Positions 11,716 through 23,341 of a stretch of 64,000 bases of DNA are shown here, piece after piece. The notes under the pieces are model-generated. The model did no database searches. It worked only from the letters and a program-made list of their open reading frames with translations, and was not told where the DNA came from. Position 1 is the stretch's first letter, and each line of letters opens with the position of its first letter. Location of the stretch: NCBI GenBank assembly GCA_015499995.1, contig JADNRV010000099.1, positions 143,146 to 207,145 of the forward strand. Reading direction: 5' to 3'. This DNA comes from Flammula alnicola (lineage: Eukaryota > Basidiomycota > Agaricomycetes > Agaricales > Strophariaceae). The position numbers were made by a program, and so were the translations under genes.

Positions 11716-12085
11716 AGACCGGAAGCTCTTGTTATTGGTGTCGCGAAATATCCAAATTCGGCTCAATCCGCACGGTTCCGCCTCAATCCGCAAAACGGAC
11801 AGAGATTGTCACTTGAATGTCCAAATTTCTCTCCTGCGGTGCTAAAACCAAAATTTTGGTCCCAGCATTCGTGCATAAATAGGATTCCAAATGTTGGTCC
11901 ATTTGGCTAGTGCACGGCATGAACCTGAAAATTTTCAGCAGCCTGGTAACTTTGTCCGCTGCTCAAATCCGCAAGAAGGTGGACAGAACTAGGATTTGGC
12001 TGTCAAATCCGCAAAAATGACAGAGATTGACGAATTTGGCCTCAAATCCGCAAATTCGCGACACCAATGGCGGAGCTTCCGGTCT
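11716..12085. mobile_element. 370-bp nonautonomous TIR element (hAT-like MITE)
   Basis: Both ends carry an imperfect inverted repeat of about 31 bp: AGACCGGAAGCTC, 4-5 mismatched bases, then ATTGGTGTCGCGAA, left at 11716 and its complement ending at 12085. The element is flanked by a perfect 8-bp direct repeat GGCTATGT at 11708-11715 and 12086-12093, the target duplication size typical of hAT elements. Inside, AATCCGCA occurs five times (11765, 11785, 11966, 12006, 12045) and GACAGAGATTG twice (11798, 12019), like subterminal transposase sites. There is no long ORF, so it would need a transposase supplied from elsewhere. Confidence 0.85.
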
Positions 12086-12354
12086 GGCTATGTAACTTCG
12101 TTCAACTTCAAGAGCTACAAAAAGCAAGAAAAAAGTTCGGAAGAAGCTCGAACTGTGTTGCGCATGGCATGGTGTTCAATATGACGTGGTTATGAAGCAG
12201 AAAGCATGTTGATAAGCGGTCAAAGTACTTAGAATCCTGACAGGGAACTTGAAGGTGGACGTTAACGATGAAGGGGAGGACCGGCAAATGCCGCGGAAGT
12301 CAAATATTTTCTTGCTCCATCACTGTCACCTCTGTTCAAAGCTCGTATAGCAAA

Positions 12355-14786
12355 ATGGCTCAACAACGTCTGGCCCTTTGGAATGCAGAGGAAGATCTCG
12401 AGGAGGATGTCGATCTCTCCATTGCCATGGGAAACTATGGCCAGAATGTACAATATGAAGATTGTGAGTTGCCTTCAATGCCTGGTATTGCCAGTACAAC
12501 CTACTTACCTATGAACACCAGCACACATGCACCAGCCTCAAATCGACGAATCAACTCTCATTGCAATGCAACAGCATATGGCACAGCAAGCAGCGTTCTC
12601 CCAGATTCCAGACGTTGTCAAAAGTGTACGTCTTCACAACTGTCAGGACTATCGAAATGAATATCTTATCGCCTCCAATTAAGTTCATCATCCACTTCCA
12701 CCAAGCCGTATTGGAGAACAATCTGACGGAGATCACGGTTGCGTATGAGAGTGGTTGGAATAAATATACCGAAAAGTTCTACGCAAAGACAGAGTGGCCA
12801 GAAGCCGAGCTGATTGCGCCTTTGGTTAATGACGGTACGCAACCCTCATGATGTTCTCAGATTTTTTTTCTTGACATCTGGCTGTGGCGCAGATCCTATC
12901 TTCCTCATCCTTTACCGCGAACTCTACTACCGACATGTCTACTCGCGTCTGCAACCCAACATTGACGACCGCTTCCATTCCTATGAAAATAGCTGCGAGC
13001 TGTTCAACTACCTCCTCAGTGCGTGCGAGACCTTGATCTAGAAAAGGGCTACATACTTAACCATCTCGTAGATTCTGATGGACCTGTGGAGCTCGAGCTT
13101 CCAGAGCAATGGCTCTGGGACATTATCGACGAATTCATCTACCAATACCAAGTTTTCTGCACCTGGCGGTCAAAAGTCACCTCGAAAACTCCGGATGAAC
13201 TGATGATGCTGGCTGAGGGCGGACCGGTACGTTTCTCGTCTTATATCCTTATCAAACAGTCAGCTTCATAAACGACCAGGTGTGGAGTTCGTACAGCGTT
13301 CTGAATGTGCTGTACTCCCTGATGCAAAAGTCAAGAGTCAATGAGTATATCGTCGCACAGCGGGAAGGAAAATCACCAGAAGAAATAGCGTTCGTAAAAC
13401 TCTTCATCTTCTCTGCATTCTGGCTCATTAGTTCATCTTCTGATAGTGAAATTGTTGGTGAATACGGTCAGCGACCTCTTTATCGGATGCTCGGCTACTT
13501 CAGCATTATCGGTCTTCTGCGAGTACATATCCACCTTGGAGACTTTACTCTAGGTCTCAAGGTGATGGACAACGTTGAACTCAACCAGAAGGTATGTATT
13601 GTCCACGATGCCGATTATCTACGTTTTAACCTTCCTCCAGTCGCCTTTCACAAGAGTGACAGCTTGTCATGTCGCCACCTACTACTATGTTGGCTTCTGC
13701 TACATTATGCTACGCCGGTACCCAGACGCCATCCGCACATTTGTCACGATCCTCAACTTCATCATGCGCATGCGACAATATCATACCCGAAGCTATCAAT
13801 ACGATCAAGTACGTTTTGCTCTCATGGGTCAGGTAGCAACTTCGTCCTGATATATTTGCATCGTAGATCAGCAAAACTGCAGACAGGATGTATGCCCTAT
13901 TCGCGATGTGTCATGCCCTCTCGCCCAGCAGACTGGATGACAACATCGCCAACATTGCAAAAGAACGTTATGGAGAACAATATGCAAAAATGGCTCGCGG
14001 AGGGTACGTCGATTTCAATTGTGTGCTGATACACTAACTCATTTTCACCTCGCAGTCCTGATGCTTTGGCGGCTTTCGAGGAACTCTTCCTTTATGCATG
14101 CCCCAAATTCATCACTGCTAACCCTCCTCCGTATGAAGACCCCGCCGCTATCAATGCCCTGATCTCAGCAAGCGCTGAGGCTGATTCACCCACAACACCC
14201 ACCGCTCAGACAGATTCCACCCATCGCCACCTCGAACTTTTCCTCGCCGACGTCGCAGCGCAGCTCCCTGTCCCAACCCTGCGCAGCTTCCTAAAGCTGT
14301 ACACGAGTCTCGGTGCCAAGAAACTCGCCAATTTCTTGGACGCGGACGAGGAAGAGCTCGTGCAGGAGATGATGGTGCTGAAGCAGGCTAGCCGCAGCAT
14401 CAGCCGTGTGACCGGAACTGAGGGTAGCAGTCTGCTAGATGGCCAGACAATCACGACAAGCGACCTCAACTTCGTCATTGACGAGGTACGTTGGCCTCTT
14501 TCATGACAAACTTCCTATTATTCAATGATTTACTCGTCTTCTTTTCCCATAGAATATGGTCCACATCGCTGAATCGACCGTCGGTAGACGATACGCTGGC
14601 TGGTTTATCAAAAACACAGAGCGGACGCAAAAAATCCTTGATGATCTGAAAAGCATGCCGCTTCCCACTCCTCCCAAATCTACTGGCCCAGCCACAGCTA
14701 CTCCATCTGCAGGAGAAAATACAAGCCAAAACAGGCCAATCAGGACCGGTCAGAAAGTAGCATGGGGTGGTGTAAAAGCTGCCTAA
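12355..14786 (+). CDS. Eukaryotic translation initiation factor 3 subunit L
   Basis: A PCI-domain subunit of eIF3, which binds the 40S subunit during initiation; yeast S. cerevisiae lacks it, most other fungi keep it. Eleven exons, about 610 aa. The protein starts [20 protein letters not shown]. Conserved blocks include [58 protein letters not shown], the signature [31 protein letters not shown] and the C-terminal winged-helix part with [20 protein letters not shown]. The tail is Pro- and Thr-rich and ends WGGVKAA. All splice phases that I followed close without frameshift. The start codon is the first ATG in frame with the conserved acidic N-terminus. Confidence 0.93.
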
Positions 14787-14982
14787 ACCGTATGGAAATA
14801 CCAGATCCTTATATGTACCTAGGCAGTCTGTGTCATATATAATTCATGTGCATCGCAGCAACGGAATGGAAACTTCAGATGTTGGGAACATGCAAGGAGC
14901 GCTGGACAACAGAGACAGCACAGAAATAACAAGAGCGGAAAAACAAACAAACCAAGAAAAAAATCAAGGCACGAATAATTGA

Positions 14983-15067
14983 TGCATTAAGAGGGAATCG
15001 AACCCCCGGCGGGTCGAGCTTATCACTCGAATGGCAACGACCCAGGTTACCACTACCCCATTAATGC
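14983..15067 (-). tRNA. tRNA-Gly (GCC) with a 14-nt intron
   Basis: Read on the minus strand, the seven-base acceptor GCATTAA pairs with TTAATGC, followed by discriminator A. The T arm has loop TTCGATT. The anticodon stem GGTCG/CGACC encloses TTGCCA, a 14-nt insert and T. Removing the insert leaves the 7-nt loop TTGCCAT with anticodon GCC (Gly). The insert sits one base 3' of the anticodon, the canonical position for nuclear tRNA introns. Mature length would be 71 nt, normal for tRNA-Gly. A T-rich stretch at its 3' flank could serve as Pol III terminator. Confidence 0.9.
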
Positions 15068-15171
15068 ATGTATAATTCTTGTATAATTAATAATCCTTTA
15101 GCTTTCTGTACACGCAGAACAATGGAACCTCCGTGCTCCTCAGCTTAAACTCATCTTGAACGCCTTCACTA

Positions 15172-16544
15172 ATGGCGAGCAGCAGTGCTGTCACCCTGGA
15201 CGATCTCGCACCTCCTCACTCCACAAATTTAGATGCCACGAATACTCCAACTCCAGATGATCACCTCTTCTTTCCAACAATCGACGATAAAGAACCTGCA
15301 ACGGAAAGAGGCGGAAGCCCGGTTGAACAGCCCCGACAGGTCCTGAAAGACAGATTGTACATTGGCAATCTGCATCCTTCAGTGGACGAGTAAGTCTCAA
15401 CTACCTCCATATCATGAATTTTGACAAAACCCTTCCCCAGATACACCCTTCTGCAGGTATTCTCCAAGTTTGGCAAAGTGACCAAGCTCGACTATCTCTT
15501 CCACAAGACCGGGTTACTGAAGGGCAAACCTCGCGGATATGCGTTCATCGAGTACGGAAACAAGGACGTGAGTGTTCTCTTTTCAACTTCTTTCCCTTCC
15601 TCCTCCGTGCGCGAATGCAACTCCCATTTTTTGTATCCGTTTCTGAAGGAACTCCATCGCTCACCCTCGGTTTTTATTTTCATTCCATGCTCGCCATGTC
15701 CTGGCTATGGTCTTCTGTGAAAACGTGATGATCATAGTCACGATTGCACAGACAACCGCCGAATATATTGACCACGGCGGAGAAAGCGCGAGGGTGGCCT
15801 GGAGGATCCCCTTGCCCCGACCCTAAACTGATTTATTTTATGACGTAGGATGCTCTGAAAGCATTGACCATGGCACATGAGAAACCGCTCCGAGGTCGCA
15901 AGCTCATCGTGACGTTCGCACACCAAGCGCCTCTGGACCAATACGGCGGCGTCGGGATACCGTCATCGCTGAAGAGCAGAAAAACCATGATGGATACCGG
16001 TCGTCCCACAACCCTCAGTATGCTTAAGACAGGCATGAGTAACCGGCACGAGGGGTTCGTATTTGTTCTTCACATCTCCTCCGCCTTGAATGACACTATC
16101 TGCAGGAAAACGGGGGACAAAATTGCCATGATGGAGGCAAAATTGCGGCAAATGGAAAGCACCAATCCGCGGCCTAAGCCGACTCCATCCTCAGGCGACG
16201 TCAATATGGATGCCCCATCTCTTCCAGGCAAACCATCTTCCGGGTCGTTCTTGCCCTTCCATCCCTCTCTGCCAATGAAACCACCACCTACACTTCCAGA
16301 TCAACAGACGAACATTAAACGGCCGCCACCACCAAAACCTCAACTGATGTCCAAGCCAAAACCCTCCGCATCTCCATTGTCTATTCTACCACCGACATTA
16401 CAATCGTCAGCAACAACACCGCTTCTAAAATCCGTTTCAAGTTCGTCTACAAGCGGGTCGGGCAGTCAAGCGCGCTCAGGAAAGGCGAATAAACTGATCG
16501 GTGTAAAGATCAAAGCGAAGGAGAAGGAACCCGGGAAGTCGTAA
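15172..16544 (+). CDS. RBM18-like RNA-binding protein (one RRM)
   Basis: One RNA-recognition motif at about residues 60-150: RNP2-like LYIGNLHPSV, then KFGKVTKLDYLFHKTG, RNP1 KGKPRGYAFIEY, and the strand GRKLIVTFAH, matching RBM18-type proteins. The rest is a Pro/Ser-rich, basic low-complexity tail ending KIKAKEKEPGKS. Exon 1 runs 15172-15391; the splice to YTLLQVF closes in phase. Intron 2 (about 15571-15848) is some 278 nt, several times longer than its neighbours, and may host a snoRNA. The molecular role of RBM18 proteins is poorly known; nuclear RNA binding is inferred. Confidence 0.85.
15726..15831 (+). ncRNA. Candidate intronic C/D-box snoRNA
   Basis: The oversized second intron of the RBM18-like gene contains a C-box match GTGATGA at 15726-15732 and a D-box CTGA at 15828-15831, about 106 nt apart, with weak A-rich and T-rich flanks that could form a terminal stem. 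An internal GC-rich part could hold guide sequence. C' and D' boxes are not convincing, so this is only a candidate. Confidence 0.3.
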
Positions 16545-18863
16545 CGACAGGAGGATCTCCGGACTACTTTGAAATACTGTGTTGCAATCTCTTGTTTCTT
16601 TATGGTTAGAGGTTCAAAATGTCATGATTTGCTATGATGAACCTTCCGACGGCGAAAGATATAGTTGGCGTGTGATGCCCATTGTGAGGCTAGCTGAAAA
16701 ACTAAGTAATTCCTCGAGAGTGAATCGAATCAAAAACACTCATGATCAAACAGGCGCCACAGCGCATTGACCCCGGAGGGGTGCACAACATGTCATTTCG
16801 TGGCTAGCACCTAAGCATGTAAAGAAAAAGAAAAAGGATACACCGACGAGAACCCATGTCCCACGCCCGCCCCGATGCGTCGTCAACGGGGTGGGGGCTC
16901 CTATGTGAGCGCCTTCCTACTTTTTTTTTGTCTTGACGTACTAATCCATCGTTGCATTTTTGTTGTTCCCCCTTCGAATCATGCCATAGGCAATCTGCTC
17001 GACGGCGACGTCCGGTTGCACCAGAGGTGATCAGCCTCCGGGCCCCCCGAGGATCATACTTCGGCCCAAGTACGACGGTCGTGTCATATGGGCCTCCGTC
17101 CGCCTGCGATTCGAAACGAGATATGGACGACAGAATCATCACCACTCGTGCCGAATTTCTTGACTGGACCCGATGTGCGGTAACATACATGACTGACATA
17201 ACAACAAGCGAAAGAAAAGGAAAGAAAGAAAAAAAAGCTAGACGATGCGTGAGCTATGGGATTCAACGAAACAACAGGAAGACATACAAGAATAATTTCC
17301 GACCCAGCATCGACAGCGAGAGCCCATTGAAAGAAGGTGGGCCGCCATTAACGAGAGTCAGTGGCATGCGGCATGAATAATGTTTCGATGCATCAGCGAC
17401 GACGGAGACTGGACGCTGCCGAAAACGTGTTCAGCTATGCAGTAACAAGCTACAAAAATTGATAGTTTACCAATATAGTTGTCAGCCTCCGATGATAAGA
17501 GTCTTGCACAGTAAACAGATCACATAATGCGCGTCGCGGTTCGAAACAAGGAATGGATGTAGTCCATCGCGTCGTGCAATAACAGGAACGACGATGGAGG
17601 GGTTGCTGTTAGAGCTATTGTCAGTGGTAGAGCAGAGGACCTTTTAAGAATCATACCTTATTATGGGCGATATGCGTCACCGACGGTGCGAGTAGCTGTG
17701 AGAATGTAGGCCAGATGGCGCTCATGGCCAGCTAGTGTCCGGTCTCAGGGTTGTAAAATGAATGGCCTAACGTAAATAAGTCTCAAGCGAGAGTAGAGGC
17801 GAACGTCTAAGCTCTAAGCCAGTATAAATTCAACGAGGAAAAAAAGAGATAGGAGAAGAAAACACACGTTGGTGATAGCTGACGCAGAAGTGGCGTCAAT
17901 CGATGACAAGGATCATCACCGACACCGCGAGCGCTTGTGCGGGCGAGGGCGATGCATGGCATATGCAAGCCCAGTAGTAGAATAAATCGCTCGGGGTGAA
18001 TCGCCTCTTAAGGGAGGCAAGATGATAGTGGGCTGAGAAAGAGGCAGAGGGAGAGAACGGGTTTATATAGAGCTTGAGAGGATGGTCATGTTTGTCTCCA
18101 GGTTCGATCGTTGTTCTCTTGAGGCTGACATTGAGGGCCGACACTAGTCAGCCCTCCGCGCAATAATTCGCAAGGCCAGAGACTAAGTGGTTGCCACTTC
18201 GAGCAATAGGAGAGCCATTCGGACGATGTCCACATCGTGAGGCTGATGCGAGGCGTTCTGTTCAGCAGGCAGGGAGGGATAGGGTGACCCGTCGGGGGAA
18301 AAAGTTTGGGCCCTTCGCTCTCGCGACATGCATCTGAGAGAAAGAGAGTAAAACGCAGTTGCGCGGACATGTATTTCCATCGATTAGATGAAAACGACCT
18401 GACTCGGAGTTGCTTATTAGACCATCGAGTTGTTGAGACACAGCCAAGGCTCAAGTACTCGCAGGGCACTGGAATAAGCCCCAGAAAGAACTGGACCACC
18501 TTCCAACGGACATCAGAGTACCCCGAGACAAGCGTGTCCTTCAGCATATTTATCACGAGCTGGAGAGGCAGCGTGTAGAGCGAAATACAATAGCAACATT
18601 TGTTCAGTTCCAGTGAAGATTACAGCACTTCGATGAAACTTAATGACAGATAACCGATGCACGGTGAGGACATTTTGTCAGAATTGTCAAGGTGTTGCCA
18701 GTACATACTGCCTTCGCGCTGCAGCCCTTGCGATGCTCGTTTTTGAGGCTGAATAGGATAATTTATACAAATTCCTTGGATCGGAAGATCTAGACATGGA
18801 CGCTGCCTGCCCGGCTGCCATGCTCGTTCTGGTATCCAAGTCTCGGTGAGAGACCAAGACTTC
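16545..18863. other. 2.3-kb gap; possible minus-strand transcript, no confident gene
   Basis: No protein family is recognisable on either strand. On the minus strand a TATATAA-like box (about 18063-18069) is followed by a pyrimidine-rich leader typical of fungal promoters, then by intron-like donor/acceptor pairs down to about 17200, but only short ORFs. One minus ORF (18086-18556, about 150 codons) has no recognisable motifs. The arrangement would fit a noncoding RNA or a small-protein gene. Confidence 0.35.
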
Positions 18864-19275
18864 TCAGCGCCTCTTGTTCAACCTTCTGCTGTCCTCTGAA
18901 AACATCAAACACGATAAGAAAAGTCATCAGCGTCCACATCAACACCGTTTCACGGAAACGAGAGATGCAAAAGAAGTACGCACCCTTCGCCTTCGCCTTC
19001 TTCGGTGCGCCCTTGCCCCTCTTCTTCCGGTCCATAACATCGACCAAACGCTCCTCCTCATCGTCATCCACCATCTCCAACTCCTTGTACTTCCGGATGA
19101 TCTGCGGGATATTGAATGCCTCGGGGTAGTACCCGACCATGGACGGCCCGCGCAGACGCCGCCGCAGGTATTTTGCACCAGTTCTTAGGCTCTGCGGGTT
19201 GTATGATGTTTGGAATACGCTGCAGCGCAGCTTTGTGAGGGCCGCCAGACGAGAGGGGGCCACGAAGGCAGCCAT
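18864..19275 (-). CDS. Mitochondrial ribosomal protein mS33 (S27/MRPS33 family)
   Basis: A small-subunit mitoribosomal protein, the homologue of yeast Rsm27 and human MRPS33. Two exons, 19275-18984 and 18895-18864, join in phase for 107 aa. The family blocks are visible: RLAALTKLRCSVFQTSYNPQ, LRTGAKYLRRRLRGPSMVGY, and the basic KKRGKGAPKKAKAK followed by EDSRRLNKRR. An alternative acceptor two bases downstream would give a different, longer C-terminus ending AGSVHV; the family-like basic ending favours the first. An in-frame ORF extends upstream of 19275 but the family N-terminus fits this ATG. Confidence 0.88.
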
Positions 19276-19758
19276 GAGTGTTTGTGGCGGGTGAGGTATG
19301 CTACGCGTCGGTGGTGTAGGCGCAATAAGCTCAGTGATTTTATGACATCCGAAATAAACACGAGCAAAGCAAACGCTAGGTGTAAACCCGATCAGACCAG
19401 ACCCGCATCTTGTCCGCATCTGAGTTGTACCAATCGTCGCCGCCAATCGACGCATCGCTCGGTTCGTCTCAATGGCTAAAATTGGGTACTGTATGTTCGA
19501 AAGGGGCAAGGTCGAAAAAGTTCACAGCCTGGTTCAATAAATCAGTGTCGAACTGATGATCAGAGCGAGGATGGGACATCTCCCATGATAATTTGACATT
19601 CTTTTTATATCAACATCCGCTGCTCTACCTGGGTCCTGGGCGGCCACGTTCATCAGATCTCGTGGTGTAGGCTGTCCAACTCAAGTATATATTGTCCAAT
19701 GTATGAAGAATCGTACGAAGGTCCTTTGAGACAACCCGTAACAAGCCACTCATTCATC
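19276..19758. promoter_or_regulatory. Divergent intergenic region mS33 / P450
   Basis: About 480 bp between divergent start codons. A TATA-like tatatattg stretch near 19686-19693 lies about 70 bp upstream of the P450 start. Nothing else is evident. Confidence 0.4.
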
Positions 19759-21950
19759 ATGTATACAGAGCTTACATCCACTACTCTCAGCCTTGGCGTC
19801 CTAACACTTGTTGCCCTATTAGTAACTGCCAATCTGCTAAACAAGTACCTCCGCCGTGCCACAAGGTACCCGCCTGGACCCTTTGGGTGGCCTGTACTTG
19901 GTAACATCCTTGGGCTCCCGCTGAAAGGGACTTGGAAATCTGTAACAGAATTGAAAAAAACCTATGGTGCTTTTCGATCACACTACTCTAGTATTGCGCT
20001 AATCTTTTCTTAGGGGACCTCATTTTTTTTCATGGCCTCGGGAATAATTTGCTCGTACTTAATTCGATGGAAGCAATCAACGATCTTCTCGAAAAGCGCG
20101 GGAGTATATATTCAGATCGCCCTATCTTCACAGTTGTAGGAGAGCTTATGGGTCTCGACCAAGTAACTCGGATTAAGTCTAATCAGTCGCTTACTCTATT
20201 TTTCTAATCTTGAGGGCCACAGGGAATGCCGTTAAAGCCTTACGGTGAAGAATGGCGCGAACAACGGAAGATCGCACACGTGGCCCTCAGTCACGGTGCA
20301 GTCAAAAAGTATTGCAAATTGCAGGAGCATCTAGCGCTAAGTCTCTGTGATGATATTATTGAAAAACCCCTAGACTTTGCCTCTTCCGTTCGTCTGTGGG
20401 TCACTATTTGTGTCTTCTGTCTTACTCTATTATTTACCATAGGCAACTCTCAGCACTGCTGGTCGCATCATCGTTGCAGTAACATACGGCATAAACGTTG
20501 AGTCTGCTCAAAGCGAGGTTAGTTATAGACATCTCAGGCGGTTACTAAGTTATTCACCGGGCGCTTAGTTTATCACGATGGCGGAGGAAACTATGGAGCT
20601 GATCGGAAAGGCTACAGTTCCTGGCGCCTATATCTGCGATCTGATTCCCATCTGTAAGTCCATGTAGTCGAACATTCAGTTGTGCCCTAATTCTTTATTT
20701 ACAGTAAAATATCTGCCTAAATGGTTCTCATTTCGCAAAGAAGCCGCAAAGGGCAAGGTTATGATTGAAGAATTTATATCTAAGCCTTTTCGTCAGGCCC
20801 AGAGAGATATAGTATGTGAATTTCAGTTTCAGCATGCTTAATCGATTCACAGCATTCCTGTTGGGATAGTCGCTTGGCTGTGCGCCGCCCTCCCTCGTTA
20901 AAGATATTCTTCTGTCAGAAGAGGTATCTCCTGGTCATGACAACACGATTAAATGGGCAGCAGGCTCCATGTATGGAGGTTCGTGCTTTACTTTACTCTG
21001 TCGATAAACTGTACTCAAATATAGCTCCTTTGAGAAAAGCTGGTGCAGAAACAGTAAGTATTCTGAAAAATACCTCAGTGGAACAAGGCTCAGTTTATTC
21101 AGACATACGCCACTGTTCTAACCTTTATCATGGCGATGGCGCTTCATCCAGATAGGCAAAACCTTGCTCACGCAGAAATTGATCGCGTGATTGGCAGTGG
21201 CCGAATGCCCCAACTGCAAGACCGAAATGATCTCCCATATCTGGACGCCATCATCAAGGAAACATCTAGATGGCATCCAGTGCTACCTCTAAGTACGTGT
21301 CGAAATGACCTGTTGATCGAGTTCATACTTCTTATAATACCACTTAAATTAGGTATTGCCCGACGGACTAACATTGACGACTATTACAGGGGATTTTACA
21401 TACCTAAAGGCACTATAATCATTCCCAATGTTTGGTACGTTTCTCGTCACATGTAAACCTACATTGCTCATCGGTTTCTTCAGGGCCATTGCTTTTTCCC
21501 ATAATGACCGATATGATCCTCAGGCCTTCATTCCTGAACGATTTATGGATGCCAATTGTTCGCAAATTGATCCCGCAGTCTGGAATTTTGGATTTGGTCG
21601 TAGGTGCGCTTGATGCCTCTCAGTGCGTGTGGCTGGACCTGCCCAGCTTACCTCAGAATTCAAAGGATTTGCCCAGGAAAGGCACTCGCTGAAAATTCAG
21701 TCTTCATCCTCATCGCATCCATTATTTGGACTTTCCGATTTTCCCTGGATGAATCTGAAGTGCTTGTGCCTCGTTTTTCAGAAGGCCTTGTGAGGTACGT
21801 CCTCAATCTGTAGCAGCAAGAGATGGAGTGCTGATGGACTTGGCCTGCCCCTCACTCAGTTACCCGGAACCTTTTAAGTGTAAAATTTCCCCTAGATCGG
21901 ACCAGCACAGAAGACTGGTGAAATATTCGGTAGTCCAGGAAAGCTACTAG
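19759..21950 (+). CDS. Cytochrome P450 monooxygenase
   Basis: A membrane-anchored class II P450, 506 aa from 13 exons that all close in phase (19759-19966, 20014-20162, 20223-20395, 20454-20517, 20569-20653, 20705-20811, 20870-20978, 21040-21053, 21103-21292, 21353-21434, 21484-21603, 21666-21794, 21860-21950). An N-terminal hydrophobic helix is followed by [14 protein letters not shown]. The I helix reads GAGAETT (near 298-304), the ExxR motif is KETSR (E356, R359), PERF follows, and the heme loop is FGFGRRICPG with Cys436. The C-terminus [13 protein letters not shown] is normal for basidiomycete P450s. Exon 8 is only 14 nt; an alternative acceptor would add six residues to the I helix. Substrate unknown. 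A nearby UbiA-family gene suggests a role in terpenoid or meroterpenoid chemistry. Confidence 0.92.
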
Positions 21951-23341
21951 TTACCCTGGAAGGAAGGAATGAAGGAATATATTATCGGGGAGGTCCCAAT
22001 TAGGAATGACCGGCCCTTCGGTGCACAGAAATGTATCTAAGACTAAAGCCTACCGCTCTGATAGAAGAGGCCGCACGCGAGAATATACCTAGTCACAACT
22101 TTTATAATGCACCGGTACATAGCTTGAGAGCCATTTCCTTGCATGACATTTACGAGTCCATTTCCCCAGCGCTTTCAACCTCGAAATGTATCCAACTGCA
22201 AAAAATATCAAAACAGACCCGAAAAATGACACACATTGGGTTTAAATTACCATGAAGTTGGACGAAGCGTGTATGAACAAATATAAATCTGTTGACAAAA
22301 GCGAACAAATCTGCTGCAATCAAAAGTGGTACATTGAGCCAGAGTTACTCCCGTCCATCCAAGCAGCCGTTTAAGGTGCCTCACCCTTGATGACGCTGCA
22401 GTGATCTTTGACTCAAGTTAGAGGGTGTCGCAGAGGAGCATTGAAGGCGGGTTAGTCGACAGCGTTTGATGGTGAAGTATTGCAGGTGACTACAGCTGGG
22501 GCGTTCACAAGGAAAGCGTGAGTCGCGTTGGTGGCGGCAATACGAAACGTCAACCTTCGTTCGTTGGAATTGAGCAAGTGCAGTGGCGATATGGAACAAT
22601 GAGGGCAGTTACGAAGGGGAGTTGATAGGGCCAGATGGCCGGTGCACAGTGCCGCTGCGGAAGTCACGAACGGTGAATAAACGTTGGCCATGGCAACATC
22701 TACAGGGATTCTGAGCCAGGATCGGAGGTTGAGGCGGGGCGGAGGGCGGGTACGAGTAAGAGTTTGTGGGAATAGGAAACCATGTTCGATCACAAGGGCT
22801 AGCAGCGAGAACCTAGGGGCAATGATAACAATAAGTTGGGGGCAGGAAAGGTGCAAAACGGCGAGACTGCTTACGAAGTGGTCGGTGTGCCGACACTAAC
22901 GAAATAAAACGCGAGTGTTTACGAATGTGCAGTAGGGAGAAGCGGTACCCATAACGGGTGGCTGCGACGTGAGCTCTGTCGCAACGTTAGATGCAGGGAA
23001 CGACTATTGTAGTGCGGGCGGAGAATGATTGTGGCTAGGAGGCCGGGGAATCACGGCAGCCGCCCAGGCAGAGACGAGGGCGGGATTCAGGTCTGAATCA
23101 CCGTTGGTGGAGGAGCTGCTAGCGAGAAAGAAGGTCAATATAGGAAACTTACGAACAACCGTGAAACAACGTACCAACATTCAAAACTTTATCGAGGGCG
23201 GCATGACAAGAAAGGACGAGCTGAATATGACGATGGAGAGGCCGAGTAAAGCTGGAAAGGTCCGGAGCTGGTCGCTGGCTCGGACGATGCAAGAAGTACT
23301 TGCAATGAAAAGTAGCTACGAACAAGCTAGCCTGGGACCTG
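21951..23341. other. 1.4-kb gap, no confident gene
   Basis: Between the P450 and a decayed retroelement. Medium-length ORFs on both strands (for example 23029-23385 plus and 22452-22856 minus) show no recognised domain and no clear splice context. Part of it may be unrecognisable transposon debris. Confidence 0.4.
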
